NCBI RefSeq assembly: GCF_004000235.1
Contig: NZ_RCIO01000003.1
Span: 62,373-126,372, forward strand
DNA length: 64,000 bases
DNA from: Mesorhizobium sp. Z1-4
GTDB taxonomy: Bacteria > Pseudomonadota > Alphaproteobacteria > Rhizobiales > Rhizobiaceae
Direction of reading: 5' to 3'
Below the pieces are notes generated by a model. That model saw only the letters and a program-made list of their open reading frames with translations. It did not search any database and was not told the origin of the DNA. The translations under genes were made by a program, and so were the position numbers. Within the stretch, counting starts at the first letter, position 1; the number at the start of each line of letters is the position of its first letter. Positions 27,782 through 36,449 of this stretch are shown here, one piece after another.

Positions 27782-28058
27782 GCGTCAGCCTTTCGCCGGC
27801 AGGCGCAGGCACTGCTGCGCGGTGAAACGGAACAACTGCGCAAAGGGCGCATCGCCGTCCGCACGGGCGGCAGCGCCATGGATGGAAGGAGGTGTCGACA
27901 AGATGATGCTTCAGGTCGCGCCGCGTAAGCGCGTTGTCGATCAAGCCGACATCACAGGCGACGCCTCGCCTGCCAGAGGGGCCCGGCCCGGGTGACAGGG
28001 CCTATACATGCCGCGCGAATTACGGCGTTTCAAGGCACCAGCGGAGAAATATCGGCGG

Positions 28059-29708
28059 TCAGCGACCCTCCCTGATCTGCGTCATGGTGCGCACCGGGGT
28101 AATGGCTTCCGGCGACAGCCTTATCTCGATGATTGCCGCTTTGCCGCTGGCGCGCGCGCGCTCATATGCCGGCATGAATTCGGCCGTGGCTTCGACGGTT
28201 TCTCCATGGCCGCCATAGGCCCTGGCCAGGGCGGCGAAATCCGGGTTGTTGAGGTCGGTGCCGGATACGCGCCCGGGATAGTCGCGCTCCTGATGCATGC
28301 GGATGGTGCCGTAGATGCCGTTGTTGATGACAAGAACGACCAGCGGAACATCATACTGAATCGCGGTCGCGAACTCCTGTCCGTGCATCATGAAGTCGCC
28401 GTCGCCGGCAAAGACCAGCACGTCGCGCTCGGGAAACTGCATCTTGGCGGCAACGCCGGCCGGCGGGCCGTAGCCCATCGATCCCGATGTCGGCGCGGCC
28501 TGGGTGGCAAATCCCCTGAAGCGGTGGAAGCGATGAACCCAGGTGGCGAAATTGCCGGCGCCGTTGCAGATGATGGTGTCGGGCGCCAACGTGGATTCCA
28601 GCCACTCCATGATGGGGCCCATATGGACGTCGTCGGGCCCGGTCTGCGGCGGCGTCGACCATTTCAGGTAGGAGGCGTGCAGCTTTTCGGTGCGGGACGC
28701 CCAGCGGGGCGACGCCGGTGCAGGAAGTGCGGCAAAAGCTTCGACAAAGGCAGCGGGGGAAGCATTAATGGCGAGCTCGGGTCTGTAGACGCGGCCGAGC
28801 TCTTCCGGGTCTGGATAGACATGCACGAGCTTCTGGTCGGGATAGGGCGACTTGAGCAGGGAATAGTCCGATGACGGGATCTCGCCGAACCTGGCGCCGA
28901 TCATCAGCACCACGTCCGCTTCCTTGATGGCTGCCGCCAGCTCCGGATTGGGACCGATGCCGATGTCCCCGGCATAACTCGAATGCAGATGATCGCACAG
29001 CGACTGGCGACGGAATGTGCAGCCAGCTGGCAGGTTCCAGGCTTGAAGCGCGTCCGCCAGACCGGCAACGGCCTTGTCGGTCCAGCGCGATCCGCCGAGG
29101 ATGACAAAGGGGCGTTCGGCACTGGAAAGCAGTTTGCCAAGCTGCTCCATCGCGGCAGGGCCCGGGAAAGTCTCGACCGGGGTGTAAGGCAGTGCCGCCG
29201 GGGCATCGACCTCGTCCCTGAGCATATCCTCCGGCAGCGACACGACCACCGGACCCGGCCGTCCGGAAGTGGCGACCGCGAAGGCGCGGGTGACGATCTC
29301 GGGGATGCGGCTTGCGTCGTCGATCTCGACCGCCCATTTCGCGATCGGCCCGAAAAAGGCGCGGAAATCTACTTCCTGGAAGGCTTCGCGGTCGCGCGCG
29401 TGGCGTGCGACCTGGCCGATGAAAAGGATCATCGGGGTGGAATCCTGCATCGCGATGTGGACGCCGGCCGAGGCGTTGGTGGCGCCGGGACCGCGGGTCA
29501 CAAAACAGATGCCGGGCTTTCCCGTCAGTCTGCCGGCGCAATCCGCCATCATAGCCGCCCCGCCTTCCTGGCGGCACACGACGGTCTGGATCGGCGAATC
29601 GTGAAGCGCATCCAGAACGTCCAGATAGCTTTCACCCGGGACGCAGAAAATGCGGTTGATGCCGTTTGCTTCCAATGCTTCGACTATGAGCTTGCCGCCG
29701 GACTTCAT
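28059..29708 (-). CDS. Thiamine-diphosphate-dependent enzyme (acetolactate-synthase-like)
   Basis: A 549-residue three-domain ThDP enzyme. The catalytic Glu lies in VCRQEGGAAMMADCAGR, the FAD/central domain includes PFVILGGSRW, and the ThDP/Mg motif is FAGDGDFMMHGQEFATA ending in VINNGIYGT. It resembles acetolactate synthase large subunits and benzoylformate-decarboxylase-like proteins but sits without a small regulatory subunit, so anabolic acetohydroxyacid synthesis is unlikely. It overlaps by four bases the CoA-transferase gene upstream. The residues around the catalytic Glu are unlike oxalyl-CoA decarboxylase, so an oxalate pathway is not supported. Substrate: a 2-oxo acid, identity unknown. 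Confidence 0.85.
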   Translation of the reverse strand: MKSGGKLIVEALEANGINRIFCVPGESYLDVLDALHDSPIQTVVCRQEGGAAMMADCAGRLTGKPGICFVTRGPGATNASAGVHIAMQDSTPMILFIGQVARHARDREAFQEVDFRAFFGPIAKWAVEIDDASRIPEIVTRAFAVATSGRPGPVVVSLPEDMLRDEVDAPAALPYTPVETFPGPAAMEQLGKLLSSAERPFVILGGSRWTDKAVAGLADALQAWNLPAGCTFRRQSLCDHLHSSYAGDIGIGPNPELAAAIKEADVVLMIGARFGEIPSSDYSLLKSPYPDQKLVHVYPDPEELGRVYRPELAINASPAAFVEAFAALPAPASPRWASRTEKLHASYLKWSTPPQTGPDDVHMGPIMEWLESTLAPDTIICNGAGNFATWVHRFHRFRGFATQAAPTSGSMGYGPPAGVAAKMQFPERDVLVFAGDGDFMMHGQEFATAIQYDVPLVVLVINNGIYGTIRMHQERDYPGRVSGTDLNNPDFAALARAYGGHGETVEATAEFMPAYERARASGKAAIIEIRLSPEAITPVRTMTQIREGR

Positions 29709-30880
29709 TTCTTCTTCTTCTCCAATTCGGCAAATATCTCCTGCGTATGTTCGCCCAGCCGAGGGCTGGGGCGTTCATAGTTCAAAGGTGTGCCATGCAT
29801 GACCATCGGTGCGCGCACCGAGGGCAGTTTGTTGCCGTGCCCGTCATCCAGGTCCATGAGCATGCCGCGGGCAACGACCTGGGGATCGGCAAACATCTGC
29901 GCAATGTTGTTAATTGGGCTTGCCGGTACCGACGCGGCATCGAGTTTCGGCAGCAAATCGTCGCGGTTCCAGGTGGCGAGCGCTTCGACGATCTTCTCGC
30001 GCAGGGCCACCCGGTGCGTGACACGGGCAGGATTTGTGGCAAACTCTTCCTGTCCGGCCATTTGGTCCAGCCCGACGACCTTGCAGAAGCGCTGAAACTG
30101 GCCGTCATTGCCGACCGCCAGAATGATGTGGCCGTCTTTCACCGGCACCACCTCATAGGGGGCGATGTTCATGTGGGCGTTGCCCATATGCCCCGGCGGA
30201 TTCCCCGATATCAGGTAGTTGAGGTTCTGGTTGCCGAGCACCGACACCTGCGAATCGAGCAGGGCCATGTCGATAAACTGGCCTTCGCCGGTCGCTTCCG
30301 CATGGCGCAGCGCAGCCTGGATCGCGATGACAGCGTAGAGACCGGTAAAGATATCCGAGACGGCCACGCCGACCTTCTGAGGTTCACGGCCAGGCTCGCC
30401 GGTGATCGACATCAGTCCGCCGATGCCCTGGATAATGAAGTCGTATCCCGCACGCGGCGCATATGGGCCCGAATGCCCGAAACCGGTGATCGAACAATAG
30501 ACCAGGCGCGGGTTGAGCGGTTTCAGGCTCTCATAGTCGAGCCCGTATTTCTTCAGCCCGCCGAATTTGAAGTTCTCGATCAGCACGTCAGCCGAGGCGA
30601 CAAGCTGCTTCAGCTTTTCGGTGCCTTCGGGTGTCGAAAAATCGATGGCGACGGAGCGCTTGCCACGATTGGCCGAATGGTAATAGGCGGCCGAAAGGTC
30701 TTCGCCGTCCTTGCCCTTCACAAAGGGTGGGCCCCATTTGCGCGTGTCGTCGCCGCCGTCGGGGTTTTCGACCTTGATAACGTCGGCGCCGAGATCGGCG
30801 AGCAGCTGGCCGGCCCAGGGGCCGGCGAGGATGCGGGCGAGTTCGACGACGCGGATTCCGTGAAGGGGAGGTTTTGACAT
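29705..30880 (-). CDS. CaiB/BaiF type III CoA-transferase
   Basis: A 391-residue family III CoA-transferase. The N-terminus LHGIRVVELARILAGPWAGQLLADLGADVIKVE is diagnostic, RKWGPPF follows, and the expected catalytic Asp is in FIDMALLDSQVS (about residue 200). It moves CoA between carboxylic acids, probably activating the acid that the coupled ThDP enzyme makes or uses. ATG 30880 is preferred to the longer frame because GGGGAGG stands before it. The stop overlaps the ThDP gene start (ATGA), so the two are translationally coupled. Donor and acceptor are not evident. Confidence 0.9.
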   Translation of the reverse strand: MSKPPLHGIRVVELARILAGPWAGQLLADLGADVIKVENPDGGDDTRKWGPPFVKGKDGEDLSAAYYHSANRGKRSVAIDFSTPEGTEKLKQLVASADVLIENFKFGGLKKYGLDYESLKPLNPRLVYCSITGFGHSGPYAPRAGYDFIIQGIGGLMSITGEPGREPQKVGVAVSDIFTGLYAVIAIQAALRHAEATGEGQFIDMALLDSQVSVLGNQNLNYLISGNPPGHMGNAHMNIAPYEVVPVKDGHIILAVGNDGQFQRFCKVVGLDQMAGQEEFATNPARVTHRVALREKIVEALATWNRDDLLPKLDAASVPASPINNIAQMFADPQVVARGMLMDLDDGHGNKLPSVRAPMVMHGTPLNYERPSPRLGEHTQEIFAELEKKKK

Positions 30881-30952
30881 AATGCAGTCAGTTGGTTGCG
30901 GTATGGGCGGGCCATAGCATGCCGGCGGGTGCATGCACTGGGCCAATTGTGC

Positions 30953-31882
30953 CTATCCGATAATTTTTTCGACCCAGGAAGCGAAATCTTGCATCACGGC
31001 GTCTCGGTTAATGTCGTTCAGGCATTCGTGGCAGGTTTCGGGATAAACCCTTGATACCAGATTCGAAAAGCCCTTTGCGCGAAGACGTTTTTCAAACCGG
31101 GTGACCAGCTTGCCGCCTTCCGTGGACGGATCGTGTGCTCCGCCGACCAGATAGAAAGGCTTGTCTTGCGGCAGCCCGTTGAAATGGGTGTCGTCGTTGA
31201 CATAGGCGATAAAGCCGAAAAGGTCGGTCCACATCGCGACCGAGGCGTCCCAGCCGCACAGCGGGTCGGAGACATATTTGTCGACCTCATCCGCGTCGCG
31301 CGAAAGCCAGTCGAATTCGGTGCGCCGGTTTCTGATTTGTTTTGCCCATGCCCGGAAGGTGAGCCGCGGGATGATGCGTGAGGCGGCATCGGAGCCAAGG
31401 CGAAACCGTTCCCAGGCAAGCACTGCCTTTGCGCCGGCAACCGCGAGGCCTGGGGTGAACTGCGCATTGAAGAGGGCTGCAGCGGCGGCACGCCCCGGAT
31501 TGCGCAGCGTGTGGTTCATCGCGATCAGCCCGCCCATGGAATGGCCGAAGGTGACGACCGGCAGGCCGGGATGGCGTTCGGCGATGAGGGCATGAACGGC
31601 TTCCACGTCCGCGATCACCTTGTCGCCGGAAGGGTGCGGCCCGAACATGCGCGGCGGTGCATTGGGCGCGGTCGTACCGCCATGGCCGCGATGATCGTGC
31701 GCGTAGGTTGCTAAGCCGCGCGCCGCCAGAAAGTCGGCGAAGCGCGCGTAACGTGCGGCGTGTTCGGCCAGACCGTGGTTGATCTGCACCACGCCACGCG
31801 CCGCACCATCCGCTTCGCGCGTATAGAGATTTAGCTGCGCGCCGGTCGGGGAGAGCAGCGATTGCTGCGAAGTAAACGGCAT
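30953..31882 (-). CDS. Alpha/beta hydrolase, monoacylglycerol lipase/lysophospholipase-like
   Basis: A 309-residue soluble hydrolase of the Hydrolase_4 family. The HGLAEHAARYARFADFLAARG segment with the HG motif, the DHRGHG motif and the nucleophile elbow VVTFGHSMGG (Ser around residue 115) are typical of monoglyceride lipases and PldB-type lysophospholipases; an Asp in GGAHDPST and the His in CHECLND complete the triad. ATG 31882 follows GGGAAGG; no signal peptide. Probably cytoplasmic esterase on glycerolipids. Transcribed in the same direction as the CoA-transferase, 72 bases upstream of it. Confidence 0.87.
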   Translation of the reverse strand: MPFTSQQSLLSPTGAQLNLYTREADGAARGVVQINHGLAEHAARYARFADFLAARGLATYAHDHRGHGGTTAPNAPPRMFGPHPSGDKVIADVEAVHALIAERHPGLPVVTFGHSMGGLIAMNHTLRNPGRAAAAALFNAQFTPGLAVAGAKAVLAWERFRLGSDAASRIIPRLTFRAWAKQIRNRRTEFDWLSRDADEVDKYVSDPLCGWDASVAMWTDLFGFIAYVNDDTHFNGLPQDKPFYLVGGAHDPSTEGGKLVTRFEKRLRAKGFSNLVSRVYPETCHECLNDINRDAVMQDFASWVEKIIG

Positions 31883-31913
31883 CTGGTCCTTCCCGCCGCG
31901 GATCAGCCGCCTG

Positions 31914-32228
31914 TCAGTTGTAAACGCAAGGCTGCGCTGTAGCGCGGCAACGCCAGGCGTTGATGCCGAGCATGGTCGTGTATTTCGAGCAGGCGAAGCT
32001 TCTGTTGCTCGCATTTGTCCAGTTGGCGTAGCGGGTGCCGTAAATGCTAGCGACCCTGGTCGACCAGACCGTGGCAGCAGCGACTTCGGCCGTGACGCGG
32101 GTAGGGTGGCCTTTTACACGCGGGGCGGTGACGGAGGCTTTGCAGCTTTTTGCAGCCTCTGCTGCACCGGCAAATCCGAACGTGCCCAAAGCGAGGGCTG
32201 CTGCAAGGAAAATGTGGCGTATGTTCAT
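31914..32228 (-). CDS. Small secreted Cys-rich protein of unknown function
   Basis: A 104-residue protein with a clear signal peptide (MNIRHIFLAAALALGTFGFA, cut near AEA). The mature part, about 79 residues, has four Cys (KSCKAS, SFACSK, WRCRATAQPC), likely forming two disulfides in the periplasm, and the repeated aromatic pattern RYANWTNASNRSF. I have seen this kind of protein annotated as hypothetical in Rhizobiales; no function is known to me. Good start context and isolated transcription to the end of the lipase gene. Confidence 0.7.
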   Translation of the reverse strand: MNIRHIFLAAALALGTFGFAGAAEAAKSCKASVTAPRVKGHPTRVTAEVAAATVWSTRVASIYGTRYANWTNASNRSFACSKYTTMLGINAWRCRATAQPCVYN

Positions 32229-32356
32229 GGTTGTCTCCCGGTGTCAGCTGTTCGGCGGTTGCGCCGACGCTAACACCATGCGCTGTTGCAATCCATGACC
32301 AAGATGCTGCGGAACCGCAGCGTGACGGCGGTCGCGGCCGATGCTAGCCTTTCGAC

Positions 32357-33214
32357 ATGGCGGAGGGTGCTCGATATCACCTCGGGCCGGGGCTTGGGGC
32401 TGTGCTGCTTGCGCTCCTGCTTGCAGGATGCGCGACACAGAAGATCTATTTCGTCGAGGATGACGCGCCTGCCTATGCAAGGGATGGACGCACCGGACCG
32501 CTGCTTGCGCTGACGCAGGCCTTCGGCGGTGCGTTGTCGCCAGTGGTGCGCAACCTTGCTGCGCCGCATGGCGAACTGATCTATCGTGAGGGTCTGACCG
32601 AATTCGTCAAATCCGAACTCAAGCCGCTCGACATTGTGCTGGTGCGCTCGCGCCCGGCGCTGACGCGGGCTCTCATCACCAGCCATTTCACGCACGCGAT
32701 AGTGTGGCTGGGAACGGAAGATGAGATGCGGCATGCGGGCGCACTGTCGCTGCCGCAGGTGCGGCCTTTCACGAAAGAACTCGCGGCCGGGCGGCCGGTT
32801 CTGGAATCGGCCGGCGATGCGGTGCGGCTTTCGCCGTTTTCGGAACTCATCGATGTCGACGAAATCGTGATCCTGCGCCTGCGCAACCGGGGCGCTCAAT
32901 GGCAAAGGGCAAAATATGCGGCGCTGTTCGAATATCTGGGAACGCCGTTCGACTATAATTTCGACGTGCGCGACGGCGCGCGACTGACCTGTGCCGAACT
33001 CATCGCGATTGTGTTTCCCGAGCTTGGCATTCCGGTGCGCTTTGCGCGCGGGCGCTATGCGATCATTCCCGACGACATTGCGCGCATTGCAGTGGACGGT
33101 TCGCCGCATATCTCGGTGCGCCGCTACATTCGACCCGACACCCCGCAAAGCTACGCGGTCGGTGTCAGCAGTGATGTGAGGGCCATATTGACCGCGCCGC
33201 AGCCGTCGGGGTGA
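32357..33214 (+). CDS. Permuted papain-like (YiiX/YaeF) lipoprotein
   Basis: A 285-residue predicted lipoprotein with lipobox LLAGC (Cys25). The rest matches the circularly permuted NlpC/P60 papain-like superfamily: the catalytic His lies first, in SHFTHAIVWLG (His113), and the catalytic Cys later, in LTCAELI (Cys212), the reverse of normal order. Such proteins are amidases or acyl-transferring hydrolases acting at the envelope; the substrate is unknown. No strong ribosome site precedes the ATG. A DUF2461 gene follows 28 bases downstream. Confidence 0.75.
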   Translation: MAEGARYHLGPGLGAVLLALLLAGCATQKIYFVEDDAPAYARDGRTGPLLALTQAFGGALSPVVRNLAAPHGELIYREGLTEFVKSELKPLDIVLVRSRPALTRALITSHFTHAIVWLGTEDEMRHAGALSLPQVRPFTKELAAGRPVLESAGDAVRLSPFSELIDVDEIVILRLRNRGAQWQRAKYAALFEYLGTPFDYNFDVRDGARLTCAELIAIVFPELGIPVRFARGRYAIIPDDIARIAVDGSPHISVRRYIRPDTPQSYAVGVSSDVRAILTAPQPSG

Positions 33215-33242
33215 ATACGCGACGAGCCAGCGGAGGCACGCC

Positions 33243-33926
33243 ATGGCATTTTCGTTTCCAGCCGAGACGGCAGCTTTTCTGACCGACATTGCCAAAAACA
33301 ACGAACGCGACTGGTTCGAGGCCAATCGCGACCGCTACGAAGCGGGTTATGTGGAAGCGGGCAGGGCGTTTGTCGACGAGATGGGGCCGCGCCTGCGGGC
33401 GATCTCGCCGGGCGTTCGAGCCGAACCGAAGATCAATGGCTCGATCTCGCGCATCAATCGCGACACGCGCTTTTCCAAGGACAAGACGCCCTACAAGGAC
33501 CATCTCGACCTCTGGTTCTGGCATGGCGACAAGCGTGGGTGGGATCAGCCAGGATTCTACCTGCGGGTGACGGCGGCGACGCTTTTCCTCGGCTCGGGCA
33601 TGCATGTGCTGAACAAGGAGCTGATCGCGAAATACCGCGATGCCGTCGTGAATGAGCGTTCAGGCAAGGCGCTCGAAGCGGCCGTAGCCAGGGTGGAGAA
33701 GGCCAGGCCCTATAATATCGGCGGCGCCAGCCGCAAGACGGTGCCGCGTGGCTACGACGCGGCCCACGACCGCGCCGGCTATCTGCTTCACGAAGGACTC
33801 TACGCCGGGCTGGAGCTGCCGTTTTCAGCCGCAACCAAGCGCGACTTTGCCGATGTGGCAGAGGGTCACTTCAAGGCGACGTGGCCGATCGGCAAATGGC
33901 TGCTGGACGAAGTGGTGGGCAGGTAG
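33243..33926 (+). CDS. DUF2461 family protein
   Basis: A 227-residue protein with the hallmarks of DUF2461 (TIGR02453): FLTDIAKNNERDWFEANRDRYE, INGSISRINRDTRFSKDKTPYKDH and FYLRVTAATLFLGSGMH, then DRAGYLLHEGLYA. The function is unestablished; the family is common in soil bacteria and fungi and is soluble. GGAGG lies seven bases before the ATG. No operon partner beyond the lipoprotein upstream. Confidence 0.9.
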   Translation: MAFSFPAETAAFLTDIAKNNERDWFEANRDRYEAGYVEAGRAFVDEMGPRLRAISPGVRAEPKINGSISRINRDTRFSKDKTPYKDHLDLWFWHGDKRGWDQPGFYLRVTAATLFLGSGMHVLNKELIAKYRDAVVNERSGKALEAAVARVEKARPYNIGGASRKTVPRGYDAAHDRAGYLLHEGLYAGLELPFSAATKRDFADVAEGHFKATWPIGKWLLDEVVGR

Positions 33927-33939
33927 CGTTCGTTACGGC

Positions 33940-34048
33940 CGTCATCCTCGGGCCTGTCCCGAGGATCTGCTGAGGTGAAACCGGCAAGCCGCCAGCGATT
34001 TTGGAGCTGAAAGCCGAGCAGACCCTTGGGACAGGCCCAAGGGTGACG
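33940..34048. repeat. Pair of inverted palindromic intergenic repeats
   Basis: Two ~35-base units lie head to head: GTCATCCTCGGGCCTGTCCC (from 33941, continuing to about 33975) and, on the other strand, the related unit at about 34014-34048. Each is itself palindromic around CTCGGG/CCCGAGG or CTTGGG/CCCAAGG. This is the look of the short mobile palindromic elements of Rhizobiales intergenic regions. The pair can form a large stem and may end the DUF2461 transcript. Confidence 0.7.
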
Positions 34049-34149
34049 CGTTCCGCGCTGCAATTCAGCGCATTGCTCCGGCGCCTTACATCGCCTACAT
34101 ACGCCGCGACCGAATTCCCATTCATTGCTCGACGAGGATCGCGCGCGCC

Positions 34150-35799
34150 ATGGCACGCCAGTTCATCTATCACATGTCCGGACTTTCCAAGGCCTATGGC
34201 CAGAAGAAGGTGCTGGAGAATATCCACCTTTCCTTCTACCCCGACGCCAAGATCGGCATTCTGGGGCCTAACGGCGCCGGCAAGTCGACAGTGCTCAGGA
34301 TCATGGCCGGTCTCGACAAGGAGTTCACCGGCGAGGCCTGGCTCGCGGAGGGCGCAACCTGCGGATATCTGCCGCAGGAGCCGGAGCTCGATGCGTCCAA
34401 GGACGTGATGGGCAATGTGATGGAAGGCGTCGCGGCCAAGAAGGCGATCCTCGACCGCTACAACGAGTTGATGATGGACTACAGCGACGAGACGGCCGAC
34501 GAGGCCTCCAAGCTGCAGGACCAGATCGACGCGCAGAACCTTTGGGACCTCGACAGCCAGGTCGAGATGGCCATGGAAGCGCTGCGCTGCCCGCCGGGCG
34601 ATGCCGACGTATCCAAGCTTTCGGGCGGCGAAAAGCGCCGCGTTGCGTTGTGCAAGCTGCTTTTGTCACAGCCCGACCTGCTGCTGCTCGACGAGCCGAC
34701 CAACCATCTCGACGCCGAGACAACGGCGTGGCTGGAAAAGCACCTGCGCGAATATCCGGGCTCCGTGCTGATCATCACCCACGACCGGTACTTCCTCGAC
34801 AATGTCACCGGCTGGATCCTCGAGCTCGATCGCGGCCGCGGCATTCCATACGAAGGCAACTACTCTGCCTATCTGGAGCAGAAGTCCAAGCGCATGGCGC
34901 AGGAGGAGCGCGAAGAGGGCGCCCGCCAGAAGGCGCTGTCGCGCGAACGTGAGTGGATCGCGGCGAGCCCCAAGGCGCGTCAGGCAAAATCGAAGGCGCG
35001 TATCCGGGCCTATGACGAGCTGGTCAAAGCGGCTGCCGACCGGCGGCCCGGCGACGCCCAGATCATCGTTCCGGTCGGCGAGCGCCTCGGCAACCAGGTG
35101 ATCGAGATCGACGGCCTGACCAAGGCCTATGGCGACAAGGTGCTGATCGACGACCTGACCTTCAAGCTGCCGCCCGGCGGCATTGTCGGTGTGATCGGGC
35201 CGAACGGCGCCGGCAAGACGACGCTGTTCCGCATGCTGACCGGCAAGGAAGCGCCGGACGCCGGCGAAATCGTCATCGGCGACACCGTGCATCTCGGTTA
35301 TGTCGACCAGAGCCGCGATCATCTCGACGGGTCGAAGACCGTGTGGGAGGAAATCTCGGGCGGCAACGACATCATCAAGCTCGGCAAGCACGAGGTGAAC
35401 AGCCGCGCTTATTGTTCGTCCTTCAACTTCAAGGGCGGCGACCAGCAGCAGAAGGTGGGCAATCTTTCGGGCGGCCAGCGCAACCGCGTGCATCTGGCCA
35501 AGATGCTGAAGGAGGGCGGCAACGTCATCCTGCTCGACGAGCCGACCAACGACCTCGACACCGAGACGCTGGCGGCACTTGAGGACGCGCTGGAGAATTT
35601 CGCCGGCTGCGCCGTCATCATCAGCCACGACCGCATGTTTCTCGATCGTCTGGCCACTCACATCCTCGCATTCGAGGGCGACAGCCATGTCGAGTGGTTC
35701 GAAGGCAATTTCGAGGATTACGAGGCCGACAAGGTACGCCGGCTGGGACCCGACGCGGTCAACCCGAAGCGCGTGACGTATAAGCGGCTGACAAGGTAG
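34150..35799 (+). CDS. ettA: Energy-dependent translational throttle protein EttA (ABC-F)
   Basis: A 549-residue ABC-F ATPase without membrane segments. The first Walker A GPNGAGKS is at residues 39-46, signature LSGGEKRR, Walker [15 protein letters not shown]; the second domain repeats these with LSGGQRNR and [10 protein letters not shown]. Between them is the P-site tRNA-interaction motif region ([16 protein letters not shown] through [17 protein letters not shown]). EttA binds the ribosomal E site and gates the first elongation cycles by ATP/ADP ratio. Length and conservation are typical. Stands alone behind a palindromic repeat. Confidence 0.95.
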   Translation: MARQFIYHMSGLSKAYGQKKVLENIHLSFYPDAKIGILGPNGAGKSTVLRIMAGLDKEFTGEAWLAEGATCGYLPQEPELDASKDVMGNVMEGVAAKKAILDRYNELMMDYSDETADEASKLQDQIDAQNLWDLDSQVEMAMEALRCPPGDADVSKLSGGEKRRVALCKLLLSQPDLLLLDEPTNHLDAETTAWLEKHLREYPGSVLIITHDRYFLDNVTGWILELDRGRGIPYEGNYSAYLEQKSKRMAQEEREEGARQKALSREREWIAASPKARQAKSKARIRAYDELVKAAADRRPGDAQIIVPVGERLGNQVIEIDGLTKAYGDKVLIDDLTFKLPPGGIVGVIGPNGAGKTTLFRMLTGKEAPDAGEIVIGDTVHLGYVDQSRDHLDGSKTVWEEISGGNDIIKLGKHEVNSRAYCSSFNFKGGDQQQKVGNLSGGQRNRVHLAKMLKEGGNVILLDEPTNDLDTETLAALEDALENFAGCAVIISHDRMFLDRLATHILAFEGDSHVEWFEGNFEDYEADKVRRLGPDAVNPKRVTYKRLTR

Positions 35800-35800
35800 G

Positions 35801-36205
35801 TTAGCGAAGGGCCCAGTAACCTGAGCCCTTTCCCTTAGGGGCGTGGAATAGATCGCGTCCGCCTAGGAAGGCGTCCGAATCTGAGGAGTGGTTTTCGACT
35901 TCTCGTCGAACGATCGCTTCAAAGGAGGGCGGTATCCGGTAGCCGCTCTCTTTGCGTACGATCCTGACTGATTCATAGATGGCGTTATAGGAGCCTTTCC
36001 CGCCTATACGTCGAAACCCGTCGACAACGTCATCGATCCATTTTCGTCGAGTTCTTGGAGTTTGCTGCCCCTGGCGGTTGCGGCCGCTGTCAGCAAGCAG
36101 CAGTCTTCTTAGGATCTCATCCTCAGTCTGCTCTCCGGCACGGTGATTGCGCCAAATTGCTGCGAACACCTCTATGCTGATTGGAATCTGCTTTTGTTGG
36201 CTCAC
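35801..36205 (-). CDS. Hypothetical protein with winged-helix-like C-terminus
   Basis: A 134-residue soluble protein of lower G+C than its neighbours. The N-terminal ~50 residues read like a short helical DNA-binding or dimerisation region (IPISIEVFAAIWRNHRAGEQ, EDEILRRLLL). The C-terminal part, RRIGGKGSYNAIYESVRIVR then ENHSSDSDAFLGGRDLF and GSGYWALR, resembles the small domain often fused to HNH or other restriction-type endonucleases. No nuclease domain is present here, so it may be a stand-alone regulator or remnant of a restriction-like module. It converges on ettA, 1 base from its stop. Confidence 0.6.
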   Translation of the reverse strand: MSQQKQIPISIEVFAAIWRNHRAGEQTEDEILRRLLLADSGRNRQGQQTPRTRRKWIDDVVDGFRRIGGKGSYNAIYESVRIVRKESGYRIPPSFEAIVRREVENHSSDSDAFLGGRDLFHAPKGKGSGYWALR

Positions 36206-36324
36206 CTCTCGCCTCCCGCGATCTGAACGGACCCGATCTTTTCAGATCTTTTTTGAACAATCAATGAATGATTTAACTTAGGCATTGCGGGACTCCTACG
36301 AGCCTCGCCCCCGGTAACGCTTTG

Positions 36325-36338
36325 CATACGGCCGTATG
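36325..36338. promoter_or_regulatory. Perfect 14-base palindrome upstream of the FabH-like gene
   Basis: CATACGGCCGTATG is perfectly palindromic and lies about 112 bases before the start at 36450, in the otherwise unassigned 244-base interval 36206-36449. The flanks extend symmetry weakly (TTTG...GAAA). It resembles a TetR-family operator; the binding protein is not known. Confidence 0.5.
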
Positions 36339-36449
36339 AAAGAATTGCCTGGAATTTCACGGGCGTTTCGCACTAGGTTGTTAACAGCCGAGTGGGACGT
36401 GTAGCTCCGTGCGCCGCGATGCGAATGCGGAGAAGGGCAGCAACAGGCG

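Noticed and set aside
27782-28058. Possible Mn riboswitch or small gene upstream of the TerC gene
   Set aside because: The yybP-ykoY conserved core was not found on the relevant strand, and no frame has a good start and ribosome site.
28059-30880. Oxalate degradation pair (oxc-frc)
   Set aside because: The ThDP enzyme has the RQEGGAAMMADCAGR context of acetolactate-synthase-like proteins, not that of oxalyl-CoA decarboxylase.
35810-35830. Terminator AAGGGC...GCCCTT after ettA
   Set aside because: The stem is only six base pairs with a nine-base loop and lies in the coding end of the opposite-strand gene; too weak to annotate.
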